Origin: Azadirachta indica
Taxonomy: Eukaryota; Streptophyta; Magnoliopsida; Sapindales; Meliaceae
Direction: 5' to 3'
Assembly: GCA_022749755.1 (NCBI GenBank)
Contig: CM040443.1
Coordinates: 12,063,744 to 12,127,743 of the forward strand
Length of the DNA stretch: 64,000 nt
Shown here one piece after another: positions 25,438-38,077 of this stretch. The position numbers and the translations under genes are program-made. Every line of letters starts with the position of its first letter. Position 1 is the stretch's first letter. The notes beneath the pieces are model-generated. The model did no database searches. It was not told where the DNA came from and was given only the letters and a program-made list of their open reading frames with translations.

Positions 25438-26007
25438 TCCCGTTTGCATGTTAAAAATTTTTTGCCTCTAAAAATCTTTAATTTATATTTTTATGATTTG
25501 CAATTATTTTTAAATTTATATAAATTACGTATTATTATTAAATTCTCTCGCACCGTTTTATGATCCCATTGTCATAATTAATTTTAAATGATATAATTCA
25601 AATGATTTTTATTGTGATTGATTACATAAACAATAACCTACAGTTAATTAACCTAATTCTATACTAGCAATTCGAGATGCGCCAAGTAATATATAATGGT
25701 GTTAATGATAATACGTACAATTTTATATTATTTATACAGTCCATGTATATAATATTCAAATTAAATTAGTTTCCGAATCATATATATTTGTATATTCTAT
25801 TTATATAATATTAAAATCAAATTTCCTTCTTAATTGAAATATTGAGACGATGGCATGTGATTTAAACTACGTATTTTCTCAATTTATCATTGCATCTCTA
25901 TATAAATATATATTGATTTAAAGCTTGGAAGAGTTGTTCACTTTAAAAACTATCGAAGAGTAGGGCAAACAAAAAGCTATTAGAATTTCCAAGTTATTCT
26001 TACAATC

Positions 26008-26232
26008 ATGAAGATTTCTTACAAGATGATTTTCTTGGTTGCCTTCATGATCATTGCATCTTGTTAGTCCTTTAATTTTTCATTTTGTTTTCTTACATTA
26101 TTTATCTATTTTTCCACCTCAATCTTCATATCAATTTATCTACTGTTGTATATAACCAACCATATGTGTTGTGTTTCAGGGGAGTTGACAAAAGTTGAAG
26201 CCCATGGGAGGAAAGTTCTGTTGAAAATATAA
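26008..26232 (+). pseudogene. cysteine-rich peptide gene cut by a copia element
   Basis: Exon 1 is 26008-26062 (MKISYKMIFLVAFMIIAS, then GTTAGTC). Exon 2 starts at 26180 after TTTCAG. It encodes the end of the leader and a propiece matching the 33751 gene (VEAHGRKV), then runs into the LTR at 26219 and stops at 26230-26232. All cysteines of the mature peptide are missing. The sister gene at 33751 shows what followed. The 3' untranslated region reappears right of the element at about 31221, so the cysteine module itself was deleted rather than displaced. A 35-residue leader plus tail could still be made, but a peptide function is unlikely. Confidence 0.85.
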
Positions 26233-26653
26233 ATTAAAGACAATTTTATTAATTTCCTACAAATATTACAACAAGAGAAAAACTTTTACAACCTCAAACC
26301 AACAAACTAATATGAGAGAAGATGGCTTTTTAGATGTTATTTCTTTTTCTTCTCTTTAACTTGCTAATACAAGAGAGGGGAGGGGGTATTTATACTTAAA
26401 CAAAATCAATATACACCATTCACTTAAAAATTCAAAAAAAAAAAAATCCTTACCATACAAGTGCACCACTTGACCTAACAGCAACCATTCATTAAGTCTA
26501 TCTAACCCAACTTCAATCATTCATCAAACCTCCTATTGGAAGCTTCTTTTGATTGGGTTAATTTGGATTCAATTTTAATTGGACTAAGAACTTGGGTTCT
26601 ACAAAAGTTTGGATTAGATCACGGTGGGATTGGATCAAGTTTATATTTCAATA
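26219..26653 (-). repeat. 3' LTR of the minus-strand copia element
   Basis: About 435 bases, bounded by TGTTGAAAAT on the left and ATATTTCAATA on the right. A polypurine tract (minus strand AAGTTTAAGAGAG) abuts the inner end. Confidence 0.8.
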
Positions 26654-29600
26654 CTCTCTTAAACTTGATCTGCACTAAGTGAATTTCTTAATCTTATAAA
26701 GTCTTCTTGTTTGAGTGGCTTGATAAAAATATCAGCAATTTTTTCTTGGACTTTATGTGCTCTATTTGTACATTTTTTCTTGTGATACACTCCCTTATAT
26801 AGTAATAATGTGTGTCGATATGTTTGCTTCGATCATGAAACATCAGATTCTTTACCAATGCCATAACTGATTTGTTATCAACATAAGTCTTTGTTGGCTA
26901 TTATTGCGGCCATCTCAGCTCCTTTAATAGATTTTTAAGCCAAATTGCATAGCAAACACATGATGTAATGGCTACGTACTCGGCTTCACATGTGAAGAGT
27001 GTGACAATTGGTTGCTTCTTTGACATCTAGATGAAGGCGATGTCTCCCATGAAGAATATAAAACTAGTTATGCTTTTTGGTTATCAGTATCCTTAGCTCA
27101 ATCACTATCATTGTATCTAATAAACTTATAATCATTTAAAGCTAAATAAAAGAAGCCAAAATTTGTTGTATCTTTTAGATAACAAAAAATCCTCTTTGCA
27201 GCCTTGAAATGCATGATTATTAGAGGTTCTATGTAATGACTTACAAATGTAGCTGCATAGAGAATATCGGGCCTTGTACATGTCAAATATCTCAAACATC
27301 CAGCTAAGCTCTTGAAAAGAGTTGGATTTATTCTTTTTTAAGGATCTCTTTTGTGTAGTCTTCTTGTGAAATGAAAATTCCATCTTTCTCTTGTCTCACT
27401 TTGATACCAAGGTAATACGTCATGGGCCCAATGTTAATCATCTCAAATTTCTTAGTCATGTTTGTCTTGAAGTTATCGAATAAGGGTGGATTGTTTCTAG
27501 TAAAAATTAGTCATTCACGTATAAGCACGTGATCAAAACATATCCATCTTTGATTTTGATGTAGAATGCATGTTCGTAGAGGCATTTGATGAAGCCATTC
27601 TCTTGAAAATACTTATCAATTCAACTACTCCAAGCTCTTAGTGCCTGCTTTAATTCATAGAGAGCTTTTTTTAATTTCAGCACCTTGTCCTTTTGTCTTT
27701 TGACTTTTAACTTGATAGTTGTTGAATGTAACTTTTTCTTTGAGAACTCTATTCAAAAAGGTAGATTTCACATCCATTTGATAAATCATTCACTTGTTTT
27801 GAGCTGCCAAAAAAATAATTAGTCTTATGGTTTCCAAGCATACTACTGGAGCAAACACTTTATTATAATCGATGTCAGCTCTTTAACTGTAGCCTTTTGC
27901 AACTAGCCTTACTTTATATCATTTAATCTCTCTATTTGCATTTTTCTTTACTTTGTACACCCATTTAACTCAAATGGTTTTATGTCCTTTGAGAAGTGAA
28001 GCAAACTGACATGTGTTATTCTTCACAATTGCTTTAATTTCTTCATTCATTTGCATTTCTCCGTGTTTTATCTTGTGTAGCTTCTTTAAAGCTCACTGAT
28101 TCATAGTTAGCAAAATGGTAAAAGAGAGTGAGGTTATCTAACCTTTCATTCACCTCATAGAGGTTTTTAAGACTTCTTGTACGTTCTTTATTTCTTTCGT
28201 TTAGAAAGGATGGTGGTGAGTTAACTCTTGTTGGTGAAATTAATGGTGTTACAAGCCCTTATTGAAGTTCTCTTTGTTGCTTAGCTTGCCATTTTCTTTA
28301 AAATAGGGAAGAAAATTGAAATCATTATATATGAGCCAAAATCCCATTCTCCTTTATCATCAAATATTACATCTCGGCTAATTACAATCTTTTTTTTGTT
28401 TGGATTGTATAACTTATATCCTCTTAAATTTGAATCATAGCGGATGAAGATAAAATTCTTGCTTTTATCATCAAGTTTTGTTCTTCTCTCGTCCGATATG
28501 TAAATATGAGTTATACTTTCAAAAACTCTAAGATGAGAAATACCAAACTTTCTTCCACTCTATGCCTCTTACGGTGTTTTTCCCCCGCATGCTTCTTGTT
28601 AGAGATCGATTGGATAAATAGACAACAGTTGCTATAGCTTTAGCCCAAAACTATTTTGGTAATCTCTTGCTTTGTAGCATGCTTTTTCCATGTCAAGAAT
28701 AATATATTCTTTTTTTTTAGCAACACTATTTTGTTTGGGGGATCTTGAAATGCTTAGAAAATGTCGAATTCCATTTGCTTTACAAAACTCTTGAAACTCT
28801 TTAAAAGTGAATTCTTCACTACGATCAGTTCTCATAGTTTTAATTTGGTGCCACTCTCCTTTTTCAACAGCAACTTTGAACTTTTTGAATACTCCAAATA
28901 CCTCATACTTCTGCTTCAAAAAAAATATCCAAGTTTTTCTTGAAAAATCATTAATAAAGAAAAGAAAGTAGTTATTATCAAGAGAACTTGACTTAAATAG
29001 ATCGCATACATTAGCATAAATGAGCTCTAGTGGCTTATTGACTCTAAAGGTACACTCTTTTAGAAAGCTTTTTGTAAATTACTTCCCATGTAAATATCCT
29101 TCACATAGTTAGTCCAAATGATTGATATAAGGAAAACCTTTAACCATCTCCTTTTTAGACAACAACTTTAGTTCTCCAAAGTCGAGATTCCTAAATCGAA
29201 GATGGCATAGCCACGATGCATCTTTGTAACAAGTTTTCAAACATTTTGCAACATCATTTTGAATATTCAAAGAAAATATTATATTCTTTGATATTTTTAC
29301 TTTAGTAATTAAGTTGTCTTTACCATCTATTATAAGAAGATTAATCTTTCATGTGAATACAATAGCCTTTTTCTAAAAGTTAGGCTAAATTTAAAATATT
29401 ACTTTTCATATTGGGTACATAATAGATATTTCTAATAAATTGGTGCTTACTATCTTTTAATTGTATAAAGATGTTACCTTTTCCTTTCACGACTACTTTG
29501 AAATCATCATCCAATGAAACATTACCACTTATTGATTCGTCTAGCTTCGTGAACATGCTTCTTCTTCCATATATGTGATTGCTCGCCCCAACGTCAATGT

Positions 29601-30980
29601 ACCATGTAATTTCTTAGCCTCCATCATTGTCCTTATATATTAACAAGATAGTTTCATCTCTTTAATTCTTTTCTTGCATATAATTAGCCTTCTCTTCAAC
29701 TTTGTTGTTTGTGGATTCTACATTTAAAAGCATAATAGCCAAACTTTTGATAATTGTAACATTTAATTTTAGACTTGTCATACCTTGTATTTAGATTGCT
29801 CTTTTCACGGCCTCATGTTGAGCTTTCTCCTTTCTCGTAGTTGTTGTTGGAATTGTTATTGTTGCAATTCCAACCTTATCTATGATCACGACCTCTATTT
29901 TTTCCTCCACCTCGGCCTCTACCATGATCATGTTAGTTTCTCTCATAGACTTGAATTTCTTCTTTCTCTTTGAGTTGCATCTTGAAGAGTTGTTCAGAGA
30001 TCCCTTGCTTCTTCTTTATTTTTTCTTCATAGACTTGCAACGATCTTTAGAGTTGATCAATCGTTATTTCTTTCAACTCTTTAGTTTCTTCAATTATTGT
30101 GACAGTGTAATCGAATTTCGAATCCAAAGAGTATAGTATCTTTTCCATTATTCTCACTTCACTTAATTTTTCACCATTTCTATTCAATTGATATAAATAG
30201 CTTCAACTATTAAGAAGTAATCAATAATCAACTCGTCTTCCTTCATATGTAACGCTTCAAATTCTCTTTTTAAGGTTTGAAGATGTACTTTTTTTACTTG
30301 TTCGACGCCTTTGTAAGATAATTGAAGTTGATCCCATGCTTGCTTGGCGATGGTTTCATTTGTTATCTTCTTAAAACTATCATCATTTAATGCTTGATAA
30401 ATAATATAGAGAACTTTTTGTCTCTCTTTCTTGAGTCCTTTGACACATTTCTTTGTATTTGAATCAAAGCAGTGACGACAATATCATCTCTAGGCTAGTT
30501 ATAACATTTCTCCACTCCTTTTCACATATCTTATACTCTAAGAAGTACCCTTATTTTGATACTTCAATTATCATAATTGTTTTTATTGAAAATTGAAACT
30601 TAAAGTGGTGTCATATCTCTATTTGCCATAGTTCTTAGTATAATGAGAATTTACAAAAGTCAATTACATGAATGGATTCAGGACGCCAAAAAACTTTAGG
30701 AGAATTTGATTAAAAAAATTTTAATTTTGGTCAATGGTCAAAGTCAACAGTCATACTAACTTAGTGGCGTTGATTCGGTTTAATTTGCTCGATTCAACTT
30801 GGTTTGGTTTGTATGTTTCAACTCCTTTTCCTGCATAGTAAACTTTAAGTGAATGGTGATGATGTATCTGAACCCTAATTTGGATGATTTTAGTGGTGTT
30901 GCATTTCTTTCGTTGATAGCTTCAATTTGATATGCTATATCAATATTTTTGATAATGTAAACATAACTCCGATACCACTT

Positions 30981-31220
30981 TATTGAAAATATGATTCAAA
31001 AACAATTTTATTAATTTTTTACGAACATCTTAATAGGAGAAGAACTCTTATAACCTCACGCCAACATAACATACTAATACAAGAGAAGATGACTCTTTAG
31101 ATGCTATTACTTCTTCTGTTTAGCTTGTTAATACAAGAGAGGGGAGGCAGAATTTATACTTAAACAAAATCAATATACATCATTCACTTAAAAATTTTAA
31201 AAAAAAATCGTTATCATACA
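30981..31220 (-). repeat. 5' LTR, truncated to about 240 bases
   Basis: It aligns with 26219-26461 and then stops; the sequence beyond is 3' flank of the peptide gene (compare 34160 on). The outer half of the LTR, the target duplication and the rest of exon 2 are gone, which points to a deletion across the insertion border. Confidence 0.8.
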
Positions 31221-32599
31221 AAGATAAAACAATTATGATAATCTTAAATGATATTTTTAGTTCTATATCAATCTTGATATATAGCATTATCTATTCTGTT
31301 GCTTTTACGATTAATTTTTTCTTCGTGTCTAAATATAAATTAGTTGGATTAACATTCTGTCATGCTCAAGATTTATTACTTTTTCTTTTAAAAAATTAAT
31401 TTTTTTTAATTAAGGAATCAAATCAAAGTTCCTTCCCAATATTGATATACAGGTAGATTATATAGTAAGAAATAAGGCGCCAATTAAAATTAAAATTTGT
31501 CAGATTAGTGAAACCAATATCTATTAATCTTATTATTCCAATTTATGTACTAGTGAATAAATCGTCCATTGGAAGGAAAATTTTTGAAGTTAACATGTTT
31601 AGCGAAACGCTCATTGAATGTGGTGATGGAAATGGTTGTTGTTCCTCAAAGAAATTGTCTCTTCATGACTTCATCATTAGATATTAAATAAATTTTTTGC
31701 ATTCTTGTATCAGTTTTGATATGGCGTTCGATATACTGTGTTTGGATTTGATTAAAATATTCGATTTTCGGGCATATAATCAATGTGTTGTTTCATATTT
31801 AGTGGGAACCAAGCCACAATATGATCATTGTTGATAGGATTTTATAAATTTTAAATTAAAATGAAAAATACTATTTTTTAAATTTTTTGTGTTCTGCGAT
31901 CAGTTGAGCCATATCATAAAAAATGCCTCTGCTTTTTTAAATTTTATAAATTTTAGTTTCAAATGTAACTTTTTTATCACTATCGTCGGTGATGAGAGTG
32001 ATACTAAAACTAAATTTTCTAATTTATTTTACTCCTACTCTTTCTATTACATCAATTTGAGGGGAATTAATTAATTTGATTTGTGTTAGTCCTAACCTAA
32101 CCTAAATCAAAAGAAAAAAAAATCAGATAATTATATTTCAACTCAACACAAATTATTGAACAACTCAAATACGATTTAGTTTGGTTCTATCTGAACTATA
32201 TGATTCAAATTTAGATTTAACATTTTATTATTTTTACTTATTAGTGTTATTCTAATTATCATTATTTATAAACTTGAATTAATTAATAACACATCTTATA
32301 TAGATTAATATGAAAGCACATACTAAAAATTTAGATTAAAAGGTATAAAATAACAATAATAAATTTGAATTAAAAAGTAAACAATGTTAATATAATTTAT
32401 ACTTATTGTGAAAAAAATTAAAATTAGACATGAAATTCAAAACAAATAATAAAATATAATGTTGAATAAATATGGTTTGCGTTAGTTTATTAGGGTTTAA
32501 AATACTTAACCCAACTCCACCCATGATACTTTTGGTTTGAAGAATTTAAACCGAACCCAACTCAAATATATTTTAATCTCAATACAAAATGGTGTGACT

Positions 32600-32832
32600 T
32601 AGGAATTGTTTGTTTTTCTAACTGAAATCTAAATATAATTATTTACATGTCTAAAATTTATTTATTTTTAAACTTATATCTGAATATTTGTTAAAAATAT
32701 TTGAATATAATTAAGTTAAAAATTTTGACTTAAATCTGAAAAAGTAAATATTTGAATAATTCAATATTTTTATTTTCTAAAAATATTTTTATTTTATTAA
32801 TTTGTTTACTGACAAAATTAAAACCTTAATTA
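32600..32832 (+). mobile_element. TIR-type AT-rich element, unit 2 orientation
   Basis: Partner of 25181-25437. The left end is GGAATTGTTTGTTTTTCTAA; the right end is CCTTAATTAGGTATTTTT. Non-coding. Confidence 0.65.
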
Positions 32833-33410
32833 GGTATTTTTAACATATTTCTTTTCTATTGTGAGTTTCCTCTATTTGATTTTTATTTATTCAAAATTAT
32901 AATTTGTATGTCCCATTTGCACATTAAAAAAATTTCTCTATCCATCCATAAAAATTTTTTTTATTTATTTTTGTCATTTGCAATTATTTTTAAATTTATA
33001 TAAATTATATATTATTATTAAACTCTCTCGTACCATTTTATGATTCTATTGTCATAATTTAAAATAATATAATTCAATGATTTTTATTGTGTTTGATTGC
33101 ATAGACAAATAACTACATTTAATTAAATTAATTCTACACTAGCTATGAGATGGCCCACCTTACTTATATATAATGGTGTTAATGATAATACATACAATTT
33201 TATATTATTTATATATTCCATGTATATAATATTCAAATTAAATGAACTTCTAAATTTAATCACGAGAAAGCCAATCATATATATTTGTAAATTCTAGTTA
33301 TGTAGTATTAAAATCAAATTTACTTCTTAATTAAAATATTGAGATCATGATATTTGATTTAAATTATGTATTTTTTTAATTTTTCACTGCATCTTTGTGT
33401 ATATATATAT

Positions 33411-33626
33411 GGGGACAGAATTAGTAGTCTTTTTTTTTTATATAAAATTTTATATCAATTGTAAAATATTGGATATAAGCACATCTAACGGTTAAGATTG
33501 TATATATGACATATGCATTAATTATAAATACAGTAATTGTGTATTAATTACATAGTCAGATGTAATTTTAACAGTTTATATTTTATGTAAAAAATTATGT
33601 AAAATAAATAGACCCTTGATCCTATT

Positions 33627-33628
<2 letters not shown>
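33411..33628. mobile_element. MITE-like insertion in the 33751 promoter
   Basis: A 218-base segment starts GGGGACAGAATTAG and ends GATCCTATTCC, imperfect inverted ends flanked on both sides by TA runs. Unit 1 lacks it: there CATCTCTATATAAATATATA runs straight into GATTTAAAGCTTGG. The insertion is therefore younger than the tandem duplication. Confidence 0.65.
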
Positions 33629-33660
<32 letters not shown>

Positions 33661-33750
33661 TTTAAAGCTTGGAAGAGTTGTTCGCTTCAGAAACTATCAA
33701 AGACTAGGCAAATCAAAAGCTATTACAACTTCCAAGTTATTATTACAATC
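33629..33750 (+). promoter_or_regulatory. proximal promoter and leader of the 33751 gene
   Basis: A long TA run ending TATATAGG (to 33660) replaces the TATATAAATA box of the sister gene near 25899. The leader strip TTTAAAGCTTGGAAGAG is shared by both. Confidence 0.5.
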
Positions 33751-34102
33751 ATGGAGAAGATTTCTTACAAGATGATTTTCTTGGTTGCCCTCATGATGAT
33801 TGCATCTTGTCAGTCCTCTCATTTTCCGTTTTCTTACATTGTTTATCTAATTTTCTATCTCAATCTCCATATCAATTTATCTGCTGTTCTTATTAACTAA
33901 CCATATGTGTCATGTATCAGGGAAGTTGACGGAAGTTGAAGCCCAGGGAAGGAAAGTTCCATGTGATAACGATGTTGACTGCAGCGGCTTTGACTGCGAG
34001 GGATTGCCCGTTAAATGTGTAGAAGGCCTCTGTAAATGCAGAACCCCACCACCCCCACCACCGACTGTTGATTCCGCTGGTATTCACCACCCCCTTAATT
34101 AG
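33751..34102 (+). CDS. secreted one-module cysteine-rich peptide with a proline tail
   Basis: Exon 1 is 33751-33808 (MEKISYKMIFLVALMMIAS, donor GTCAGTC). Exon 2 is 33921-34102 after GTATCAG. The phase-1 joint gives 79 residues. The leader is followed by a propiece ending VEAQGRK. The single module has spacing C-x5-C-x4-C-x6-C-x4-C-x-C (CDNDVDC, FDC, VKC, GLC, KC). The tail is CRTPPPPPP followed by a short polar end. It aligns with module 1 of the 22701 and 38576 products, so it is either a single-module form or one that lost module 2. The function is probably that of a secreted defensin-/NCR-like peptide; the target is unknown. No lesion is seen. It is the intact sister of the copia-cut 26008 gene. 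Confidence 0.8.
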
Positions 34103-36151
34103 TGAATCACCTCATGAAATTATGTTCATGGCTCCTCACAAAAGTATCATCTCTTTCATTATAATATTAAATAAAATTTTTAGTTCTACATCAATCTTGA
34201 TATATAGCATTCTATATTCTGCTGCTTTTACGATCAATTTTTTCTTGGTGTCTCAATATAAATTAATTGAATTAACATTCTGTCATGCTCAAGATTTATT
34301 CACTTTTTTTTCCTTATTAGGTTGATATATAATTAAGGAATTAAATTAAAATTCCTTCCTAATGTCGATATATTGGTAGATTTAGAAAGGAAGAATTAAG
34401 GCGTCAATTAAAATTAATATTTGTCAAATTAGTAAAACCAATATCTATTAATCTCATTTTTCCAATTTATGGACTAGCGAATAAATCTTCCAGTGGATGG
34501 TTGGGAAAAAGCTCTCTACTCTGTCACAAAATTATTATTTCTTCAAAATCTCGATCTTCTGCTTCGTTTGTAGCAAACAGTTGCTACATATTAACGTAGT
34601 TGATGGAAAAATTACTACTGATATCATTTGGATTTGCACGATCAATAACATTAACGTCACCCCTTATCTATATATATATATATATATTTTGTCTTAATTA
34701 TATTTGATTTTTTCCATAATTATATTATTAAATGTTTTGCTTCTTTTAAAGAAATTAAATATAATCAAGACATAAAAATCAAAGTCACATCAATGTTATG
34801 TACATATATATATATCGTGCAAATTAAATTGATATTAATTAACTGTGATTTGTTTGACACATTACATTAACCCTACAAAATCTAATGGACATATTCTACA
34901 AACAAAAGAAATGATGATTCTAATTTGGAATATTAGAGGTCTGGTTAACTGAATATCTCATGTTGAACTAGCTAATCTCTGTGACATGCATAAGCGTCTC
35001 TTGACACCTACTCTGAGCCCATGATTAGTTCTAATTCAATTACGGTGAACTTGAAGCTTATATTTAAAGAAGTTGCGGAGCAAATCTACTCAAGCAATGT
35101 ATCGGATTCTAGTTGGTTGTGTACTCAAACAGGCCTTGAAATGTGCTCATGTTTTGATTCCATTAGGTTTTCAGATCAAATTCAAGTAGAGATTTGCACC
35201 CCTTATGAATCCCAAGAAATAAGGCCTACTATCTTCTTTGAATCTTATCTGGTAGCTTAAGAGTCCTGATATTGTAATTTTAGTAAATTGATTAGGTTAA
35301 CTGAAGGAATCCGCTATCACTATTGTCTCTCTTTTCATGATATTTTAATAAAAGATAAAACTCAAATTACAAGTTTATTGTGCATGGCAGCAAGATAATC
35401 TCAATATCAATGTAAAGGAACATGAGTAATATGAACATATCACAATTACTATAAAACCAAATCAATATCAAATAGAATTATTTGTTGTAGTATCCGATAC
35501 TTCAACTTGTGGCCTAAGAAATCTAAACTTTGCGAGAAAGAAGTTTTTCAGACCTAAAAGTGACCATATTGAAGCTACGGATGTGTCAAAGATATGAGGA
35601 TGGTAGGATATCATCTAAGATTAATTTTCACAAAAAAAATGGCCGACTAAAAACAAGGATTACTAAGGATTTACTAGTTAGACGTGAAAGACATGAGACT
35701 AATACCGTCAAGGTACTACCACAAAGATCATAATTAAAGAATTAAATCTAGAATTATGAGATTATGTTCCAACGATGCCTTTAACGTGGAATAAATCTCA
35801 TATTCCAAGGATGCCTTTAACGTGAAATAAGGCCCATGCATATAGTGTTTGATATCTTCTATATAATGAGCTTATGTTATCACAGTTTAATGTAAATCAT
35901 CTTTTTAAAACAAGTTTTTATCTATCAATAAAATTATATTTAATTTAACCCTAATTAAAATAGATGTATAAAGTTTTGTGCTTGTGATAGAATATTTATT
36001 TTAGTTAATTTTAAATTAATTGAAATACAGGTTTAGACAGAACGGAGTACTCTAAGATTTTTTAAGTTTTTTTTTTCATTAATCTAATTATATTACATAA
36101 TAAATCCTTTGGACTCAAGTTCCTCGAGTGGATTAGATAGAGATCGTTAGG
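34103..36151. other. spacer with 3' flank and non-LTR retroelement debris
   Basis: 34103-34500 is the 3' end of duplication unit 2. 34911-35015 is a LINE-like strip listed separately. 35530-35730 has an open frame of no known family. The strip AGGATGCCTTTAACGTG occurs nearly twice near 35770-35830. Confidence 0.45.
34911..35015 (+). mobile_element. LINE-type endonuclease fragment
   Basis: Translation from ATG at 34911 reads MMILIWNIRGLVN, a stop, then ISHVELANLCDMHK. The ILIWNIRGL start followed by a Leu-rich strip and HK is typical of the N-terminal endonuclease of plant LINEs. No reverse transcriptase is recognised downstream. Confidence 0.5.
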
Positions 36152-36334
36152 TTGATTTCAGCCTATCCGATTTCATCCGCCGTGGATTGGATTTTGAACC
36201 TACGGGAGGAGATATCGCGCTGCTCACCTTGTGGCGTGGACATTGAGTGCACCGTCCACTGTCTTCCCGAATGCAACATACCAAAATGCATTGATAAAAA
36301 ATGTGGATGCATTTATCCTCCTGATGGGCCATGA
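36152..36334 (+). pseudogene. 3' fragment of a two-module cysteine-rich peptide gene
   Basis: The frame ends at a TGA (36332-36334) and holds a complete module 2: CSPCGVDIEC, VHC, LPEC, PKC, KKC, GC, then IYPPDGP. That tail and LPE strip are shared with the 38576 product, so the homology is clear. Module 1, the propiece and any signal-peptide exon are not found upstream, where AT-rich DNA and LINE debris lie. A TTTCAG at 36157-36162 could be an acceptor, but no donor partner is seen. The 3' flank is homologous to those of the 38576 and 42931 genes, so it belongs to the tandem series. It keeps two cysteines that the 38576 gene has lost. Confidence 0.75.
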
Positions 36335-37840
36335 ATCTAAAACCATTGTGTGATTCTATCAATTGATTAATGTCAAATAAATTAAAGTTCTTATAATACT
36401 ATATATATGCATAATTCTGATTAAGACTCTGTTTGAAAATTAAGATACGATCAAATAAAATTACTAAAATATTATATATATATATATATAATTAAAGGAG
36501 GTGAGTAGAAAAGTTAATTTTTAAACATTTAAATATCTAACAATTATTTTTCCTAACTCACTACTGTTGTATAAGTTATAAGAATCAATACAAACTAGCT
36601 AATTGAAATCTTAATATATGAATATTTTTTAAACCCTTTAAGACTAATCAGTCTAAGAAATCAAATCTTTGGACCTATATCTCTTTTTCTTTTTTAAAAA
36701 TTACGAATTGCGAAACTGTTTTTTTTTTTAAATTTGGAGTATATATGACATAATTTTTTAAATAAAGTTTCTTTTAGAATAGATCTTTTACAATTATAAT
36801 ATTTATAAACAGAATTTTTTTAAACAAATTATTAATTTTTTGGTTATGACTGATAATTTCATACAATAATATATAATTATTTTAATATACTAATTTTTTA
36901 AAGTTAAATAATAAAAAGAAATAAGTAAAATTTTTAAAATAAAATTCAAACAATTAAATTTAAAAAAAAAAGTTTAAAAATCTTAGTTCTAAAAGTCCAA
37001 AAGTTCTCCAAGTAAAAGTAAAATAAACTTTTTAATCCCAAAAACTCTTATTTAATAATGATTAAATGATACAAACTAAAAAAATAAATGGGGAGTCTTT
37101 GTTATAGATGGACAAATCATTCTTGGACTATATGCTTTTTTATTTAAAATATGAACAGGTATGAAATCTAAATAAATTTAAATATACAACTCTGAATAAT
37201 TTTGAATTATATATTTATTTTTTAGTTTTCATATTTGAGCATAAATATTTAAAAATTAGTAATTTTAGATGTCGTATTCTTATACTAATTCAGATAAATC
37301 CTAAATAGTAAAAAATAAACAAAACTTAAGTTAATGCTGGTATTTTGATCCTATAAAAAATAGTTAGAAAATTATATACTTATCCCCTTAAATAAATTCT
37401 TTCACCTTCACTTCATGCATTTTTGAGTGAAAAATGAAAACAAAATTATAATGTTCCAATTAACGGAGCAAGAAATTTACGAAAGATTTGAAATTTTTCG
37501 TTTATATCTACTTCTTGAATGCTACATTCAGGATTTTCAAGTTATATTCTAACTTTTATATAAATGATGATGTAATTATCATTAATTAGATAATAAAATG
37601 AACTAATTGATTATTTTACACATTGTAAAATTTATAATTTGATAAAATCACTTTCACTACTTGAAATATAAGTATATATCATTTTTTTTAAAGGATTACA
37701 AAAAAAAAATTATATATATAAATATATCTCAATATTGAGAAAACATTTTTACATATGGAAATATAATAACATGAATTAATCAGTGCTAATAAGGTAACGT
37801 ATTCAAAAGTTGATTTAAGATTTTAAATTTCATTTCTTTT
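36335..37840 (+). repeat. array spacer, first copy
   Basis: Homologous strips recur at 38989-39559 plus 41289-42700, and at 43390-44515 plus about 46540-47258. Examples are GTGAGTAGAAAAGTTAATTT, AAACATTTAAATATC and GTTAAATAATAAAAAGAA. It is AT-rich with no gene. This copy has no solo LTR and serves as an empty site. Confidence 0.7.
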
Positions 37841-38077
37841 CCTAGCCTTCAAGCATTATCTTGCCAGGTTTACATGCTTAATCCTCGGTGAAAAATTAAA
37901 CAAGAGTATCCAATATAATAATTAAAAATTAACCCATAACTGTCCAAATTCCATTGGCAGCAAAATCTCAAGAATTAATTTTACCATATATATTCAACTA
38001 TATAAACAATGGAGAATCAACTGCTACTGCAATTAATATATCCCTACTGTAAAATAAAAACAACCAAGACAATTAAA
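37841..38077 (+). promoter_or_regulatory. family II promoter, copy 1 (before the broken gene)
   Basis: The shared block runs from CCTAGCC to the ATG, with strips TTATCTTGCCAG, CATAACTGTCCAAATTCC, GCAAAATCTCAAGAAT and GAGAATCAACTGCTACTGCA. The TATA box is TATATAAAC at 37999-38007. Confidence 0.7.

Larger units (their letters stand above)
26219..31220 (-). mobile_element. Ty1-copia LTR retrotransposon, decayed, minus strand
   Basis: Read on the minus strand the order is LTR, primer site (GTGGTATCGGAGTTAT, initiator-Met type, about 30965-30980), gag (about 30560-29700), protease, integrase, reverse transcriptase, RNase H, polypurine tract, LTR. Visible parts are the gag strip KKERQKVLYIIYQAL, a degenerate zinc knuckle near 29740, a protease strip WYIDVGASNH in which the active Thr/Ser of D-T/S-G is Val, integrase near 28632-28919 and RT (DIDYNKVFAP near 27860). 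RNase H includes SKKQPIVTL near 27020 and VDNKSVMALVKN near 26870. The order POL = IN-RT-RH is copia type. Frames are broken by many stops. It lies in exon 2 of the 26008 gene. Confidence 0.9.
24170..31605 (+). repeat. tandem duplication unit 1 (copia insertion included)
   Basis: 24170-26218 plus 31221-31605 matches 31610-34500 in direct order. It starts at the GTCTCTTCAT...GATATTAAAT strip and ends at the AGGCGCCAATTAAAATTAA strip. Without the 5 kb copia element the unit is about 2.4 kb. It includes the promoter, the 26008 gene and downstream DNA. No other gene is seen in 24176-26007. Confidence 0.8.
31610..34500 (+). repeat. tandem duplication unit 2
   Basis: Second copy of the unit described at 24170. 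It contains the intact 33751 gene, a MITE-like insertion at 33411-33628 and the element at 32600-32832 in the opposite orientation to unit 1. No gene lies in 31610-33750 apart from these. Confidence 0.8.

Noticed and set aside
29785..30136. Plus-strand open frames rich in Phe/Ser/Leu
   Set aside because: Antisense shadow of the copia gag region on the minus strand.
35530..35733. 67-codon basic open frame
   Set aside because: No recognised family; it sits in LINE-like debris and no other signal supports it.
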